Shown here: one piece after another, positions 15,045 through 23,190 of the stretch
How positions within the stretch are numbered: the first letter of the stretch is position 1
Layout: the number at the start of each line of letters is the position of its first letter
DNA from: Candidatus Woesearchaeota archaeon
Lineage (GTDB): Archaea > Nanoarchaeota > Nanoarchaeia > Woesearchaeales > JAGVZT01
NCBI GenBank assembly: GCA_017608295.1
Contig: JAFCGF010000003.1
Coordinates: 62,001 to 126,000, forward strand
Length of the DNA: 64,000 nt
Direction of reading: 5' to 3'
Position numbers and translations under genes: made by a program
Notes under the pieces: generated by a model
What the model was told of the DNA's origin: nothing
What the model saw: only the letters and a program-made list of their open reading frames with translations
The model's database searches: none

Positions 15045-16784
15045 CTAACAGGAATAGTTGTTTGTTACTGGGTAGATTCTTCCCTGTCCAAGATTGCTCG
15101 AACTCACCCTTATGCCAAGGGGCATCTGCTTGCGTTTGAACTCTGCACATTTGACCATGTGGAGCACTGAGCGGACTGTTTTTGCATCGAACCCCTGCCT
15201 GATAATCTCTTTCGCTCCCTTGCGCTTCCAGAGGTGCAGCTTGAGAATCGCATCTAGCACATCGTACGGCGGCAGCACGTCCTGGTCTGTCTGGTTTTCT
15301 CTGAGCTCGGCAGTGGGTTCCCTGGTGATGGCTGCCCGAGGTATAGGCTCTTTCTTCCGCTTCTTGCGCCACTCGGCATTTAGATGGCGCGCAAGAACAT
15401 ACACATCTGTCTTGTAGATGTCAGACAATACAGAAAAGCCGCCCGCCATGTCGCCATATAGCGTGCAGTATCCAGTCGCCAATTCACTCTTGTTTCCGCA
15501 CACCAGCACAAGCTCTCCGTTCTTGTTGGAGTGTGCCATGAGGAGCATCCCGCGTAGCCTCGCCTGGATATTCTCTGCTGCGACACTCTTCTCGACGCCA
15601 TTCATGGACTCTGCGAGCGTGTCGAGGAAGTCCTGGTAGAACTCGTCAATGGATATCTCATGGAGGTAGAAGCCAAGATTGCCGGCAATGTCATGCACAA
15701 TGCGCCTGCTCAGCTCTGAGGTAAAGCGCGAGGGCATGAATACCGCAGTTACTTTGTCCTTGCCTAGGGCCTCGACCGCAAGCGCAGCGACAAGCGCGGA
15801 ATCAATACCTCCTGACAGGCCAAGGATTACTCCGGGGAAATTGTTCTTTTCCACATAATCTCGCAGCCCCAGCACGAGGGCCTTGCGTATCTCAGAGATG
15901 CGCCGTTTTTCTGTGATGCGTGAGTATGGCTTCCTGCCGCGCCGCCCATTGCTCGCCAGGGGAATGTCGACAGTGAAGAAATCCTCTTCAAAGGACTTGG
16001 CCTCAGCGAGAATCTTTCCTACCTGGCTCACTACATAGCTCCTGCCGTAGAACACGATGCCATCATGCCCGCCAACGAGGTTTGCATACACTATGGGGGA
16101 ATCATGCTTCCTGGCAAGAGAGGCAAGCATCCGCTCCCGTATCGCCATCTTCCGCTGGTGAAATGGCGAGGCTGAGAGGTTGATGAGGATGTCTGCGCCT
16201 TGTTTTGCCTGTGAGGCGATGATGTCGTTCCACCAGATGTCAGCGCACACCGACACGCCAAGCCGGACAGTCTTTTTTGGGAATTCAAGGACCACGAGCC
16301 TATTGGTATTGCCTTCCCTGAACCATCGCAGCTCGTCGAAGACATCATACGTGGGGAGGTGTATCTTGTGGGTGAAGCCTTCAATCTTGCCTGCCCGTAT
16401 GAGTGCAGCAGCATTGTAGACTTCCTTGTTGGCGACGTCCTTCCCAGGCTTCCATCTCCCACAGTGGCCGCTCTCTTCGCTTGAGCCATTCTTCACCTTG
16501 AACTCGTCGAAACAGCCGAGCAGGACGTACAAGTTCTTGAAGCGGCGTGTGGCCCGGGCAATCCGCTTCAACTGGCGCCGCTCCTCCCTGAGGAACTGCT
16601 TCCGCAGCACAAGGTCACCGCAGCCGTAGCCGGAAATAACAAGCTCAGGGAACACAATGAGTTCAGCCTTCTGCGCGGCAGCCTTTTTTATCTCTGCGAT
16701 TACCCTGTCGGCGTTCTCTTCCAAAGCCCCTACTGTCGGGTTGAGCTGGGAGAGAGCGACACGTAGCGCATTTGAATTCCCCAT
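15045..16784 (-). CDS. nadE: glutamine-dependent NAD+ synthetase
   Basis: A 579-residue two-domain enzyme that amidates nicotinic acid adenine dinucleotide with ATP and glutamine. The N-terminal nitrilase-type glutaminase has Glu (FPELVISGYG), Lys (KIHLPTYDVFDE) and Cys (LGVSVCADIWW). The C-terminal synthetase has the ATP pyrophosphatase loop LGLSGGIDSALVAAL and a later GNKSELATGYCTLYGD segment. The frame is open 32 codons further, but a TATA box at 16804-16815 sits 26 nt before the Met at 16784, supporting a leaderless start there. It diverges from the S27e operon. Cytoplasmic; appears complete. Confidence 0.95.
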   Translation of the reverse strand: MGNSNALRVALSQLNPTVGALEENADRVIAEIKKAAAQKAELIVFPELVISGYGCGDLVLRKQFLREERRQLKRIARATRRFKNLYVLLGCFDEFKVKNGSSEESGHCGRWKPGKDVANKEVYNAAALIRAGKIEGFTHKIHLPTYDVFDELRWFREGNTNRLVVLEFPKKTVRLGVSVCADIWWNDIIASQAKQGADILINLSASPFHQRKMAIRERMLASLARKHDSPIVYANLVGGHDGIVFYGRSYVVSQVGKILAEAKSFEEDFFTVDIPLASNGRRGRKPYSRITEKRRISEIRKALVLGLRDYVEKNNFPGVILGLSGGIDSALVAALAVEALGKDKVTAVFMPSRFTSELSRRIVHDIAGNLGFYLHEISIDEFYQDFLDTLAESMNGVEKSVAAENIQARLRGMLLMAHSNKNGELVLVCGNKSELATGYCTLYGDMAGGFSVLSDIYKTDVYVLARHLNAEWRKKRKKEPIPRAAITREPTAELRENQTDQDVLPPYDVLDAILKLHLWKRKGAKEIIRQGFDAKTVRSVLHMVKCAEFKRKQMPLGIRVSSSNLGQGRIYPVTNNYSC

Positions 16785-16803
16785 GCTCGCCACGTTTGCA
16801 GGG

Positions 16804-16815
16804 CTATTTAAAAAC
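16804..16815 (-). promoter_or_regulatory. TATA box for nadE
   Basis: GTTTTTAAATAG on the minus strand is centred about 26 nt before the chosen nadE start at 16784. Confidence 0.6.
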
Positions 16816-16843
16816 TCTTCTATGCCGCCGACTATCGACAAAA

Positions 16844-16853
16844 CTTTATAAAG
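16844..16853 (+). promoter_or_regulatory. TATA box for the S27e-aIF2a operon
   Basis: CTTTATAAAG predicts transcription from about 16875, leaving a leader near 38 nt that contains the GGAGG ribosome binding site for S27e. Confidence 0.6.
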
Positions 16854-16912
16854 CGCTGAAGGTTCTCCTCGACAATCCAATTAGTCAGATGAATGGATGG
16901 AGGATTACTGTT

Positions 16913-17101
16913 ATGGGACAAGTATTACCAGAGCCGGGATCTCGCTTCATCAAGGTGAGATGCCCCAAGTGTAAGAACGAGCAGATTATCTTCGGCAAGG
17001 CAGCCATGGATGTGAAATGCCTCGTGTGCGAGACTGTGTTGGCAGAGTCAACAGGCGGGAAGACCCGAGTGAAGTCGCGCATCCTCGAGGTGTTGGACTA
17101 G
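16913..17101 (+). CDS. rps27e: 30S ribosomal protein S27e
   Basis: A 62-residue protein of the normal archaeal length with a C4 zinc ribbon (RCPKCKNEQIIFGKAAMDV then KCLVCETVLAEST). The start is set by GGAGG at 16899-16903, nine bases upstream; earlier in-frame Mets lie in the leader. It is followed one base after its stop by aIF2 alpha, the usual archaeal arrangement S27e-aIF2a-Nop10-PAC2. Confidence 0.95.
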   Translation: MGQVLPEPGSRFIKVRCPKCKNEQIIFGKAAMDVKCLVCETVLAESTGGKTRVKSRILEVLD

Positions 17102-17102
17102 A

Positions 17103-17891
17103 ATGCTATTTCATAAGGAAGGCTATCCTGAGAATTCTGAAGTCGTGCTGTGCACGGTCACGAAGATTCATTCCCACGCGGTATTCGTGGAGATTGATGA
17201 GTACCATAAGCACGGTATGATACACATATCAGAGATAGCTCCTGGAAGGATACGGAACATCAGGGACTATGTCCGCCAGGGAAAGAAAGTCGTGTGCAAG
17301 GTGCTGCGCATCAACATCGAGCGCGGCCACATTGACCTCTCACTGAGGAGAGTGAACGAGAGCCAGCGCCGGCTTAAGATGGAAGCCCTGAAGCAGGAGC
17401 AGGTTGCCGAGAAGATTATCGAGACAGTCGCTCTCCGCCTGAAGCATAAATTCAAGGAATTCTACACTGAAGTCGCCCCAAAGATTCTTAAGCACTATGA
17501 GATGATACACCTCTGCTTCAACGAGATTGTGGAGAGCAAGGAGCCTTTCCTCGCTCCCCTGGGGGTTGAGCCTAAGGTGGCAGAGGCCATCGAGGCTGAG
17601 GTTCGTGCCAGGATACAGCCGCCAGTGGTGCTGATAGAAGGGATACTCGAGGTAACGAGCTATGCCCCTGACGGTGTCGAGATTGTGAAAGAAGGCCTCA
17701 AGAACGTGGGTGGTATCAAGGTGGGCGAGGCTGTAATCGAGCTCACATATAGGGGCTCTGGCACTTATACACTGAAGATTACCGCTCCTGATTACAAAGA
17801 GGCTGAGACTGTTCTCAAGCTCGCTACAGATAATATCACCGGCTTCATGAAGAAGCATGACGGTGTCGCTACTTTCAAGCGGCTGGACTAG
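17103..17891 (+). CDS. eif2a: translation initiation factor aIF2 subunit alpha
   Basis: A 262-residue protein, the usual family length. It has an N-terminal S1/OB domain (about 1-85, with HAVFVEIDEYHKHGMIHISE and GHIDLSLRRVNESQ), a central helical domain, and the C-terminal alpha/beta domain that docks on the gamma subunit. As part of the aIF2 heterotrimer it delivers Met-tRNAi to the small ribosomal subunit. It starts one base after the S27e stop and is followed four bases later by Nop10. Confidence 0.95.
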   Translation: MLFHKEGYPENSEVVLCTVTKIHSHAVFVEIDEYHKHGMIHISEIAPGRIRNIRDYVRQGKKVVCKVLRINIERGHIDLSLRRVNESQRRLKMEALKQEQVAEKIIETVALRLKHKFKEFYTEVAPKILKHYEMIHLCFNEIVESKEPFLAPLGVEPKVAEAIEAEVRARIQPPVVLIEGILEVTSYAPDGVEIVKEGLKNVGGIKVGEAVIELTYRGSGTYTLKITAPDYKEAETVLKLATDNITGFMKKHDGVATFKRLD

Positions 17892-17895
17892 GGCG

Positions 17896-18069
17896 ATGCG
17901 GCGGATTCGTAAATGCGGGGCTTGTGGTCAATATACACTGAAGGAGGAGTGCGCCTGCGGTGAAAAGACCTTCCTTCCGAAACCGCCAAAGTATAGCCCA
18001 GAAGATAAGTTCGCCAGGTTCAGGCGCGAGGCGAAGGAAGAGCAGAGAAAGAAGGAAGGATTGCTATGA
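17896..18069 (+). CDS. nop10: H/ACA ribonucleoprotein component Nop10
   Basis: A 57-residue protein with the Nop10 zinc ribbon (IRKCGACGQYTLKEECACGE; four Cys) followed by the typical PPKYSPEDKFARFRR segment that wraps Cbf5. It belongs to the archaeal H/ACA RNP that pseudouridylates rRNA. The start is the Met directly before RRIRKCG; the longer frame overlaps aIF2 alpha. Its stop overlaps the next start. Confidence 0.95.
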   Translation: MRRIRKCGACGQYTLKEECACGEKTFLPKPPKYSPEDKFARFRREAKEEQRKKEGLL

Positions 18070-18875
18070 ACTGGAACATCACAAAACTCGGGAAGGAGAT
18101 TCCCAAACTGAACAAGCCCATACTCATTGAGGGGCTGCCGGGCATAGGCAATGTGGGCAAGCTCGCTGTTGACTATCTCGTCGATGAGCTCAATGCGAAG
18201 AAGGGCTATGAGTTCTTTTCCTATTCATTTCCCCATTCAGTTTTCGTGAATGAGGACAACCTCGTCGAGCTTCCGGCAATCACGCTTCATCATGTAAAAC
18301 TTAAGGGCCGGGAGCATGACCTGCTGCTCCTTACCGGAGATGTGCAGCCTATTGATGAGCCCAGCTGCTATGAGTTCAGCGACGCCTTGCTCGATCTTAC
18401 AGAGAAGCTCGGCCTGTCGCAGGTGATAACTCTCGGCGGGATAGGGCTGCCGACGCTGCCTCGTGAGCCCAAGGTGTTCATCACCGGCAACTCTGACAAG
18501 CTTGTCAGTTCCTATCGCAAGGGCACGGATGTAAATGACAAGCTCTTCGGCATAGTGGGGCCTATTGTTGGCGTGTCCGGGCTGCTTGTCGGTCTCGCCG
18601 GCAGGAGGAAGATCCAGGGAGTCGCGATGCTCGCCGAGACCTATGGCCATCCCATGTATCTGGGAATGCGGGGGGCGAGGGAGATTCTCGAGCTGCTCAA
18701 CAACAAGCTCGACCTGCGGCTCGACCTCAAGAAGATGGACGACGAGATTCGCGAGATAGATGAGGAGCTGTTGAGGAAGAGCAAGGGCCTCGGCCAGGGT
18801 GATTCAGGCATGTCTGGGCGGACTCTTGGTAAGATGCGCCCAGGTCTGAATAAGGAGACCAGCTACATAGGCTGA
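18066..18875 (+). CDS. PAC2-family proteasome assembly chaperone-like protein
   Basis: A 269-residue protein with PAC2 hallmarks: PILIEGLPGIGNVGKLAVDY near the N-terminus, a central LLLLTGDVQP and VITLGGIGLPTLPREPKVF, and GVSGLLVGLAGRRKIQGVAML later. Archaeal homologues (PbaB type) act with the proteasome. The C-terminus ends Tyr-Ile-Gly, so the strict hydrophobic-Tyr-X last-three motif is absent. It closes the S27e operon with an ATGA overlap to Nop10. Confidence 0.9.
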   Translation: MNWNITKLGKEIPKLNKPILIEGLPGIGNVGKLAVDYLVDELNAKKGYEFFSYSFPHSVFVNEDNLVELPAITLHHVKLKGREHDLLLLTGDVQPIDEPSCYEFSDALLDLTEKLGLSQVITLGGIGLPTLPREPKVFITGNSDKLVSSYRKGTDVNDKLFGIVGPIVGVSGLLVGLAGRRKIQGVAMLAETYGHPMYLGMRGAREILELLNNKLDLRLDLKKMDDEIREIDEELLRKSKGLGQGDSGMSGRTLGKMRPGLNKETSYIG

Positions 18876-18917
18876 ATAGTACGGGGATGCCACGTGTTCT
18901 TATTCAATTGGAATATA

Positions 18918-18945
18918 TATTCAGCATATATTCAAATACTGAATA
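18918..18945. promoter_or_regulatory. inverted repeat in the AT-rich region before the TrmB gene
   Basis: TATTCAG and CTGAATA form 7-bp arms 14 nt apart, with a third TATTCA between them, about 175 nt before the regulator gene. It could be a binding site for the regulator itself. The surrounding 250 bp contain no gene and are very AT-rich, so chance is possible. Confidence 0.3.
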
Positions 18946-19042
18946 AATGTATGTTTTTATGACTGGATGGTGAATAATATTTTATATTTTTCTGAGATTT
19001 AGTACATGTATTTCCTCACCCTCTAGTGACAAAAATGCAAAG

Positions 19043-19055
19043 CTTTATAAATAAA
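19043..19055 (+). promoter_or_regulatory. TATA box for the TrmB-like regulator
   Basis: CTTTATAAATAAA places transcription near 19075. The leader of about 50 nt ends with GGAGGT ten bases before the ATG at 19123. Confidence 0.6.
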
Positions 19056-19122
19056 ACCTACTTTCTCATTCTCATCCAGTGACAACAAATATACTGACTG
19101 GCACATTGGAGGTACAACGAAA

Positions 19123-19950
19123 ATGATAGTGGAAAAAGATTTCCTGAAGAAATTGAAAGTATTCGGCTTAAACAGCTATGAGTCCAAGCTATGGACTGCT
19201 CTCCTCTCAAGAGGAGTGTCAACTGCTGGCGAGTTGAGTGACATATCGAATGTCCCTCGCTCAAGGACTTATGACGTACTCGAGAGCCTTGAGAAGAAGG
19301 GATTCGTTGTGATGAAGCTCGGTAAGCCCATAAAGTATATTGCACTGCCTCCTGAAGAGGTAATCGAAAGGATGAAGAAAAGGGTCAATACTGACGCTGA
19401 GAGGCAGGTCAAGCTGCTCGCAGAGCTCAAGGACTCCAACCTCCTCGACGAGCTCAGCCTGCTCCATAAGCAGGGAGTCGACCTTGTCGACCCGACTGAT
19501 CTTTCAGGAGCCATCCGCGGACGTGAAAATCTGTACGATCAGCTCGAGGCTGTCATCCGCTCTGCTGAGGAGAGCGTCACCCTGGTGACCACTCCCGAGG
19601 GCCTGAGTAGGAAGCTGCGCATGCTCAAGCGCTCATTCAAGAAGATGGATGACCGCGGGCTTGCACTCCGGATTGCGGTGAGCGACCCCGACAGGGCGAT
19701 GCCCGCACTGAAGGAGCTATCCAAGTTCGCTGAAATAAGATCTACTGATTCGCGCGCAAGGTTCTGTATCGTGGACAGCAAGCAGATTGTCTTCATGGTG
19801 CTGAACGACGAGGACGTGCACCCAAGCTATGACGTTGGCATCTGGGTCAATACCCCTTATTTCGCCAATGCACTTGAGGGCCTCTTCGAGCTTGCGTGGA
19901 AGAAGATGCCGCCTGTGAAGATTTCAGGCGCGAAGAAGAAGAAGAAGTAG
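19123..19950 (+). CDS. TrmB-family transcriptional regulator
   Basis: A 275-residue protein. The N-terminal winged helix-turn-helix (about 1-70: FGLNSYESKLWTALLSRG, AGELSDISNVPRSRTYDVLE, LEKKGFVVMKLGKPIKYIAL) is typical of TrmB. A coiled linker (about 80-105) and a phospholipase D-like effector domain (AIRGRENLYDQLEAVIRSAE onward) follow. TrmB proteins sense sugars or other metabolites and repress or activate transport and metabolism genes. The poly-Lys end is unusual. It is monocistronic, with its own TATA box and a T-rich terminator. The target is unknown. Confidence 0.9.
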   Translation: MIVEKDFLKKLKVFGLNSYESKLWTALLSRGVSTAGELSDISNVPRSRTYDVLESLEKKGFVVMKLGKPIKYIALPPEEVIERMKKRVNTDAERQVKLLAELKDSNLLDELSLLHKQGVDLVDPTDLSGAIRGRENLYDQLEAVIRSAEESVTLVTTPEGLSRKLRMLKRSFKKMDDRGLALRIAVSDPDRAMPALKELSKFAEIRSTDSRARFCIVDSKQIVFMVLNDEDVHPSYDVGIWVNTPYFANALEGLFELAWKKMPPVKISGAKKKKK

Positions 19951-19962
19951 GCGCTTAGCCGA

Positions 19963-20035
19963 TTCTTCTTCATTTTCTTTTTTTTCTCTTTTCTATTATT
20001 TTCTCTTGTTTTCTCTCTTTTCCTGATGTTTCTCT
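19963..20035 (+). terminator. T-rich terminator after the TrmB-like gene
   Basis: Immediately after the stop the coding strand is almost pure C/T, with many runs of three to eight T over about 70 nt, as at archaeal factor-independent termination sites. The next promoter starts at about 20051. Confidence 0.65.
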
Positions 20036-20050
20036 CATCTTCTGCGAAAT

Positions 20051-20060
20051 CTTTATAAAC
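20051..20060 (+). promoter_or_regulatory. TATA box for the pilin-like cluster
   Basis: CTTTATAAAC lies about 70 nt before the ATG at 20126. It predicts a leader of about 45 nt that carries AGGTG before the start. Confidence 0.5.
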
Positions 20061-20125
20061 CTCAAAAAGCGGGAGTACTATTGCGCCAGATGAACGTCTG
20101 GCGTCGAACAGTTACAGGTGAAAAC

Positions 20126-20704
20126 ATGAGGATGAGGAACAAGCGAGGTAGTCTTGAGTTATCTGCCAACGCTATCGTGATTCTGATTATCGCGATTACC
20201 ATTCTCGGCCTGGGTCTCGGGTTCGTGAAGAACCTCTTTGGCTCGCTTGCCGAGAAGATAGGGCTGCAGGCTGAAACCATTGATTTCAGCGAGCCCCCGA
20301 CACCGGATAGGCCCATTACCATGGTCGGTAATCTTGAGCTGGCCCGCGGGGGGCAGAAGCAGCTGACCATAGGCTTCTATAATAACAAGAATTGCGGCCT
20401 GGATCCCACGCCATCTGTCGTGCCCACATTCCAGAGCTGCGTGGGCAGTTCCGCTACTGGCACGGGGTTGTTGTGGAGCGACCCCTTGGAGCTTCCCCAC
20501 ATCACCGCTACACCAGCTGTCACTAAGTGCGGGCAGACCGCAGAGTATCTTTCCATTATCGCGGCAGGCGAGGGTATGGCCTTGTTTGGTGATACCATCT
20601 GTACGGTGAAGGTTGACATTGACGGCTGTACTGAAGGTACTGACTGCCTGGCTGATATAGGCGAGGGCCCCACTACTGTGCAGCTGAGGCTGACTATCCC
20701 ATAG
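20126..20704 (+). CDS. type IV pilin-like protein
   Basis: A 192-residue protein with a short basic N-terminus (MRMRNKRGS) followed by LELSANAIVILIIAITILGL, the class III signal layout: a charged leader, then a hydrophobic helix that polymerises after prepilin peptidase cleavage. The extracellular part has several cysteines and many Gly/Thr. AGGTG lies before the chosen Met; the longer frame adds 15 residues incompatible with a pilin leader. It is first in a three-gene cluster; the prepilin peptidase candidate is 12 kb away at 32320. Confidence 0.8.
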   Translation: MRMRNKRGSLELSANAIVILIIAITILGLGLGFVKNLFGSLAEKIGLQAETIDFSEPPTPDRPITMVGNLELARGGQKQLTIGFYNNKNCGLDPTPSVVPTFQSCVGSSATGTGLLWSDPLELPHITATPAVTKCGQTAEYLSIIAAGEGMALFGDTICTVKVDIDGCTEGTDCLADIGEGPTTVQLRLTIP

Positions 20705-20711
20705 GTGATGA

Positions 20712-20951
20712 ATGATGAAAAAAAGACTTACCCATGACCAGGAATTTGACATACTGAAGCTCGTGCTGGACAAGTATCTCTGGCTCGGCACGCTCATCAT
20801 GATGTTCGGCCTCTATAAGATATTCAGCGCCGAAACAGTAGGCTATATCTCCTCAGGCATCGCAGAGGGTGTCGTGTGGATAGTCGCGGGAAGCATAGTC
20901 TTCTTCCTGCTGCTCTGGCTCATCGTGAAGGAGTACGAGTTCATCAAGTAA
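20712..20951 (+). CDS. small two-helix membrane protein of the pilin cluster
   Basis: A 79-residue protein with a basic and acidic N-terminus (KKRLTHDQEFDILKLVLDKY) and two membrane helices (about 25-43 and 52-74). It lies between two pilin-like genes, seven bases after the first and five before the second, so it is probably an assembly or anchoring partner. A second ATG at 20715 is an equally possible start. No family recognised. Confidence 0.7.
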   Translation: MMKKRLTHDQEFDILKLVLDKYLWLGTLIMMFGLYKIFSAETVGYISSGIAEGVVWIVAGSIVFFLLLWLIVKEYEFIK

Positions 20952-20956
20952 GGAAG

Positions 20957-21622
20957 ATGAAGAGGCGAGCCTCTTTTGAGCTATCTGCAGAGATGATAGT
21001 CGTATTGATAATCTCTCTCGTCATCGTCGCGATGGGCACTGTCCTCGTGAAGAAGATGTACTCTTCCGGCCTCGAGGATGTAGGACAGATAGACGAGCAG
21101 ACCCAGCAGGAACTGTTTAACCTTCTTGACCGCGGTGAGCGCGTTGTCAATCCCTTCAACAGGAAAGATACTGAGGACGGTGTCGAGCGGGGCAAGATGA
21201 CACTCTTTGCCCTTGGGGTGAGGAACAAGCTCAACGCCCCTGAGACATTTGACCAGAATGATTTCAACCCTGCGGCCTCTTCGAACCAGCTTTCCGGCGG
21301 CAACCGCTTCAATGTGAGCGTGCATTCTACACTTGTGCCCTCTGGCTCGACGTATACTGAGGAGCAGGTGACAGGCTGGGTCCGCATGGCCAATATGGCG
21401 CCCTGGATTGAAAATCTGGCGCTGAACGAGGAGCATCTCTACATCATGAACAATGACAGGCACGTGTATGGTATAGGGGTTGCTATTCCAAGGGACGCAG
21501 TAGCCGGGACCTACAGCTTCAGCGTGGAAATTGCGTATGTGAATTCGACGCATAACACCCCGGCGAATATTGATTACACCAGCTACAGCCGCACAGAGAA
21601 GCTCTATATCGTGTTGGGTTAG
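20957..21622 (+). CDS. type IV pilin-like protein, second copy
   Basis: A 221-residue protein starting MKRRASFELSAEMIVVLIIS, the same leader and helix plan as the first pilin-like protein (basic residues, S-x-E-L-S-A, long hydrophobic helix). The extracellular domain is beta-rich, with FNVSVHSTLVPSGSTYTEEQ and TYSFSVEIAYVNSTHN. GGAAG precedes the Met; the longer frame runs inside the preceding small gene. Probably a pseudopilin or adhesin subunit of an archaeal surface filament. Confidence 0.78.
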   Translation: MKRRASFELSAEMIVVLIISLVIVAMGTVLVKKMYSSGLEDVGQIDEQTQQELFNLLDRGERVVNPFNRKDTEDGVERGKMTLFALGVRNKLNAPETFDQNDFNPAASSNQLSGGNRFNVSVHSTLVPSGSTYTEEQVTGWVRMANMAPWIENLALNEEHLYIMNNDRHVYGIGVAIPRDAVAGTYSFSVEIAYVNSTHNTPANIDYTSYSRTEKLYIVLG

Positions 21623-21635
21623 CAGCGTCCCGCAA

Positions 21636-21646
21636 GCTTTTTAAAT
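21636..21646 (+). promoter_or_regulatory. TATA box for the aldehyde dehydrogenase operon
   Basis: GCTTTTTAAAT, about 37 nt before the ATG at 21678, gives a leader of roughly 11 nt containing GGTGGGAG. Confidence 0.5.
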
Positions 21647-21677
21647 GCGCTTCATAATGGATGGGCTAGGTGGGAGT

Positions 21678-23186
21678 ATGGTTGATTATCTGAATTTTAT
21701 CAATGGGAAATGGACAAAGGCGAAGACAGGCAAGACCTTTGCGAGCACGAACCCGGCGAACGCTGATGAAGTAGTCGGAGTTGTGCAGCGCTCTGGAGAG
21801 GATGATGTGGATGCCGCTGTGCAGGCTGCGAAGTCCGCGTTTGAATCCTGGCGGCTGATGCCAGCGCCAATCCGCGCGAACATTCTTCGAAAAGTGGCAC
21901 AGGTTATTGAGCGGAGGAAGGATGAATTAGGGAAGCTAGTGACAAAGGAGATGGGAAAGGTCCTTCCTGAGGGATTGGGAGATGTGCAGGAATCCATTGA
22001 TATGGGCTACTATATGGCGGGCGAAGGCCGCAGGATGTTCGGTCAGACTACGCACAGTGAGCTTCCAAATAAGGATATGAAATCCGTCCGCGAGCCCCTC
22101 GGCGTCTTCGGCATCATCTCCCCCTGGAATTTTCCCACAGCGATACCTGCGTGGAAGATATTTCCCTGCCTCATTGCCGGTAATACTGTCGTGTTCAAGC
22201 CGAGTAGCGAGACACCGGTGTGCGCAATGGAGTTTGTCAAATGCTTTGAAGAAGCGGGGCTTCCTCCGGGAGTGCTTAATATTGTCACTGGAACTGGCTC
22301 TGAAGTGGGAAATCCCATAGTGCAGCATCCTGATGTCGTGGCTATCTCATTCACCGGCTCAAGCAAGACAGGAATCGCGATGCAGGGGCTCTGCGGGGAA
22401 CTCCACAAGAAAATCGCGTCAGAGATGGGCGGAAAGAACGCCATCCTTGTGATGGACGACGCGAACCTTGAGCTCGCAGTGGACGGGACATTGTGGGGCG
22501 GCTTCGGAACAACCGGCCAGCGCTGTACCGCAGCGAGCAGGGTGATAGTGCATAAGAAGGTGAAACAGCAGTTCACAGAGATGCTGCTCGCGAGGATTGA
22601 GACGCTGAGATTGGGAGATGGCCTTAGGAAGGAGACCGATGTGGGGCCTGTCATCAATGAGGACAGCCTGAAGAAGATTGCGGGCTACGTCGAGATAGGC
22701 AAGAAAGAGGGTGCTAGGCTGCTCATCGGCGGCTCACGCTACGCTGCCAAGGGCTGTGAAAGCGGGTGGTTCTACGAGCCCACAGTGTTCACTGATGTCA
22801 CTCCTAACATGAGAATCGCTCAGGAGGAGATTTTTGGGCCAGTGCTGTCACTGCTCGAATGCTCATCTTTGAAAGAGGGAATCGAGATAGTGAACGGAAC
22901 GAAATACGGGCTGAGCAACTCAATCTATACACAGGATGTGAATTCCTCGGCCATAGCAGAGCGCGACATCCAATCCGGCCTGGTGTACATCAACGCCTCG
23001 ACCATAGGAAGCGAGGTGCACCTGCCGTTTGGAGGCATCAAGCACACTGGCATCGGCCACAAGGAAGCAGGTGGCATGGGGGGCGCGATAGAATTTTATA
23101 CCCGCCTGAAAGTGGTGTATAGGGATTATTCAGGCAGGCTGCAGAGGGCACAGCTCGACACAGAAGAGCTCGCGAAAAAGGAGTGA
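21678..23186 (+). CDS. NAD(P)+-dependent aldehyde dehydrogenase (succinate/aminoadipate semialdehyde type)
   Basis: A 502-residue complete aldehyde dehydrogenase. Seen are the cofactor/substrate segment GVFGIISPWNFPTAIPAWK, FTGSSKTG, the general-base Glu in ASEMGGKNAI, the catalytic Cys in GTTGQRCTAASR and the C-terminal LPFGGIKHTGIGHKEAG. The sequence is close to ALDH families that oxidise succinic or aminoadipic semialdehyde. The class III aminotransferase two genes downstream favours oxidation of the semialdehyde that the aminotransferase makes, for example from GABA; this is inference. It is first in a tight three-gene operon. Confidence 0.9.
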   Translation: MVDYLNFINGKWTKAKTGKTFASTNPANADEVVGVVQRSGEDDVDAAVQAAKSAFESWRLMPAPIRANILRKVAQVIERRKDELGKLVTKEMGKVLPEGLGDVQESIDMGYYMAGEGRRMFGQTTHSELPNKDMKSVREPLGVFGIISPWNFPTAIPAWKIFPCLIAGNTVVFKPSSETPVCAMEFVKCFEEAGLPPGVLNIVTGTGSEVGNPIVQHPDVVAISFTGSSKTGIAMQGLCGELHKKIASEMGGKNAILVMDDANLELAVDGTLWGGFGTTGQRCTAASRVIVHKKVKQQFTEMLLARIETLRLGDGLRKETDVGPVINEDSLKKIAGYVEIGKKEGARLLIGGSRYAAKGCESGWFYEPTVFTDVTPNMRIAQEEIFGPVLSLLECSSLKEGIEIVNGTKYGLSNSIYTQDVNSSAIAERDIQSGLVYINASTIGSEVHLPFGGIKHTGIGHKEAGGMGGAIEFYTRLKVVYRDYSGRLQRAQLDTEELAKKE

Positions 23187-23190
23187 TACT

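Noticed and set aside
18876..19122. Possible small gene in the AT-rich gap before the TrmB-like regulator
   Set aside because: No open frame with a start signal of plausible size. The stretch holds an inverted repeat, a TATA box and a leader only.
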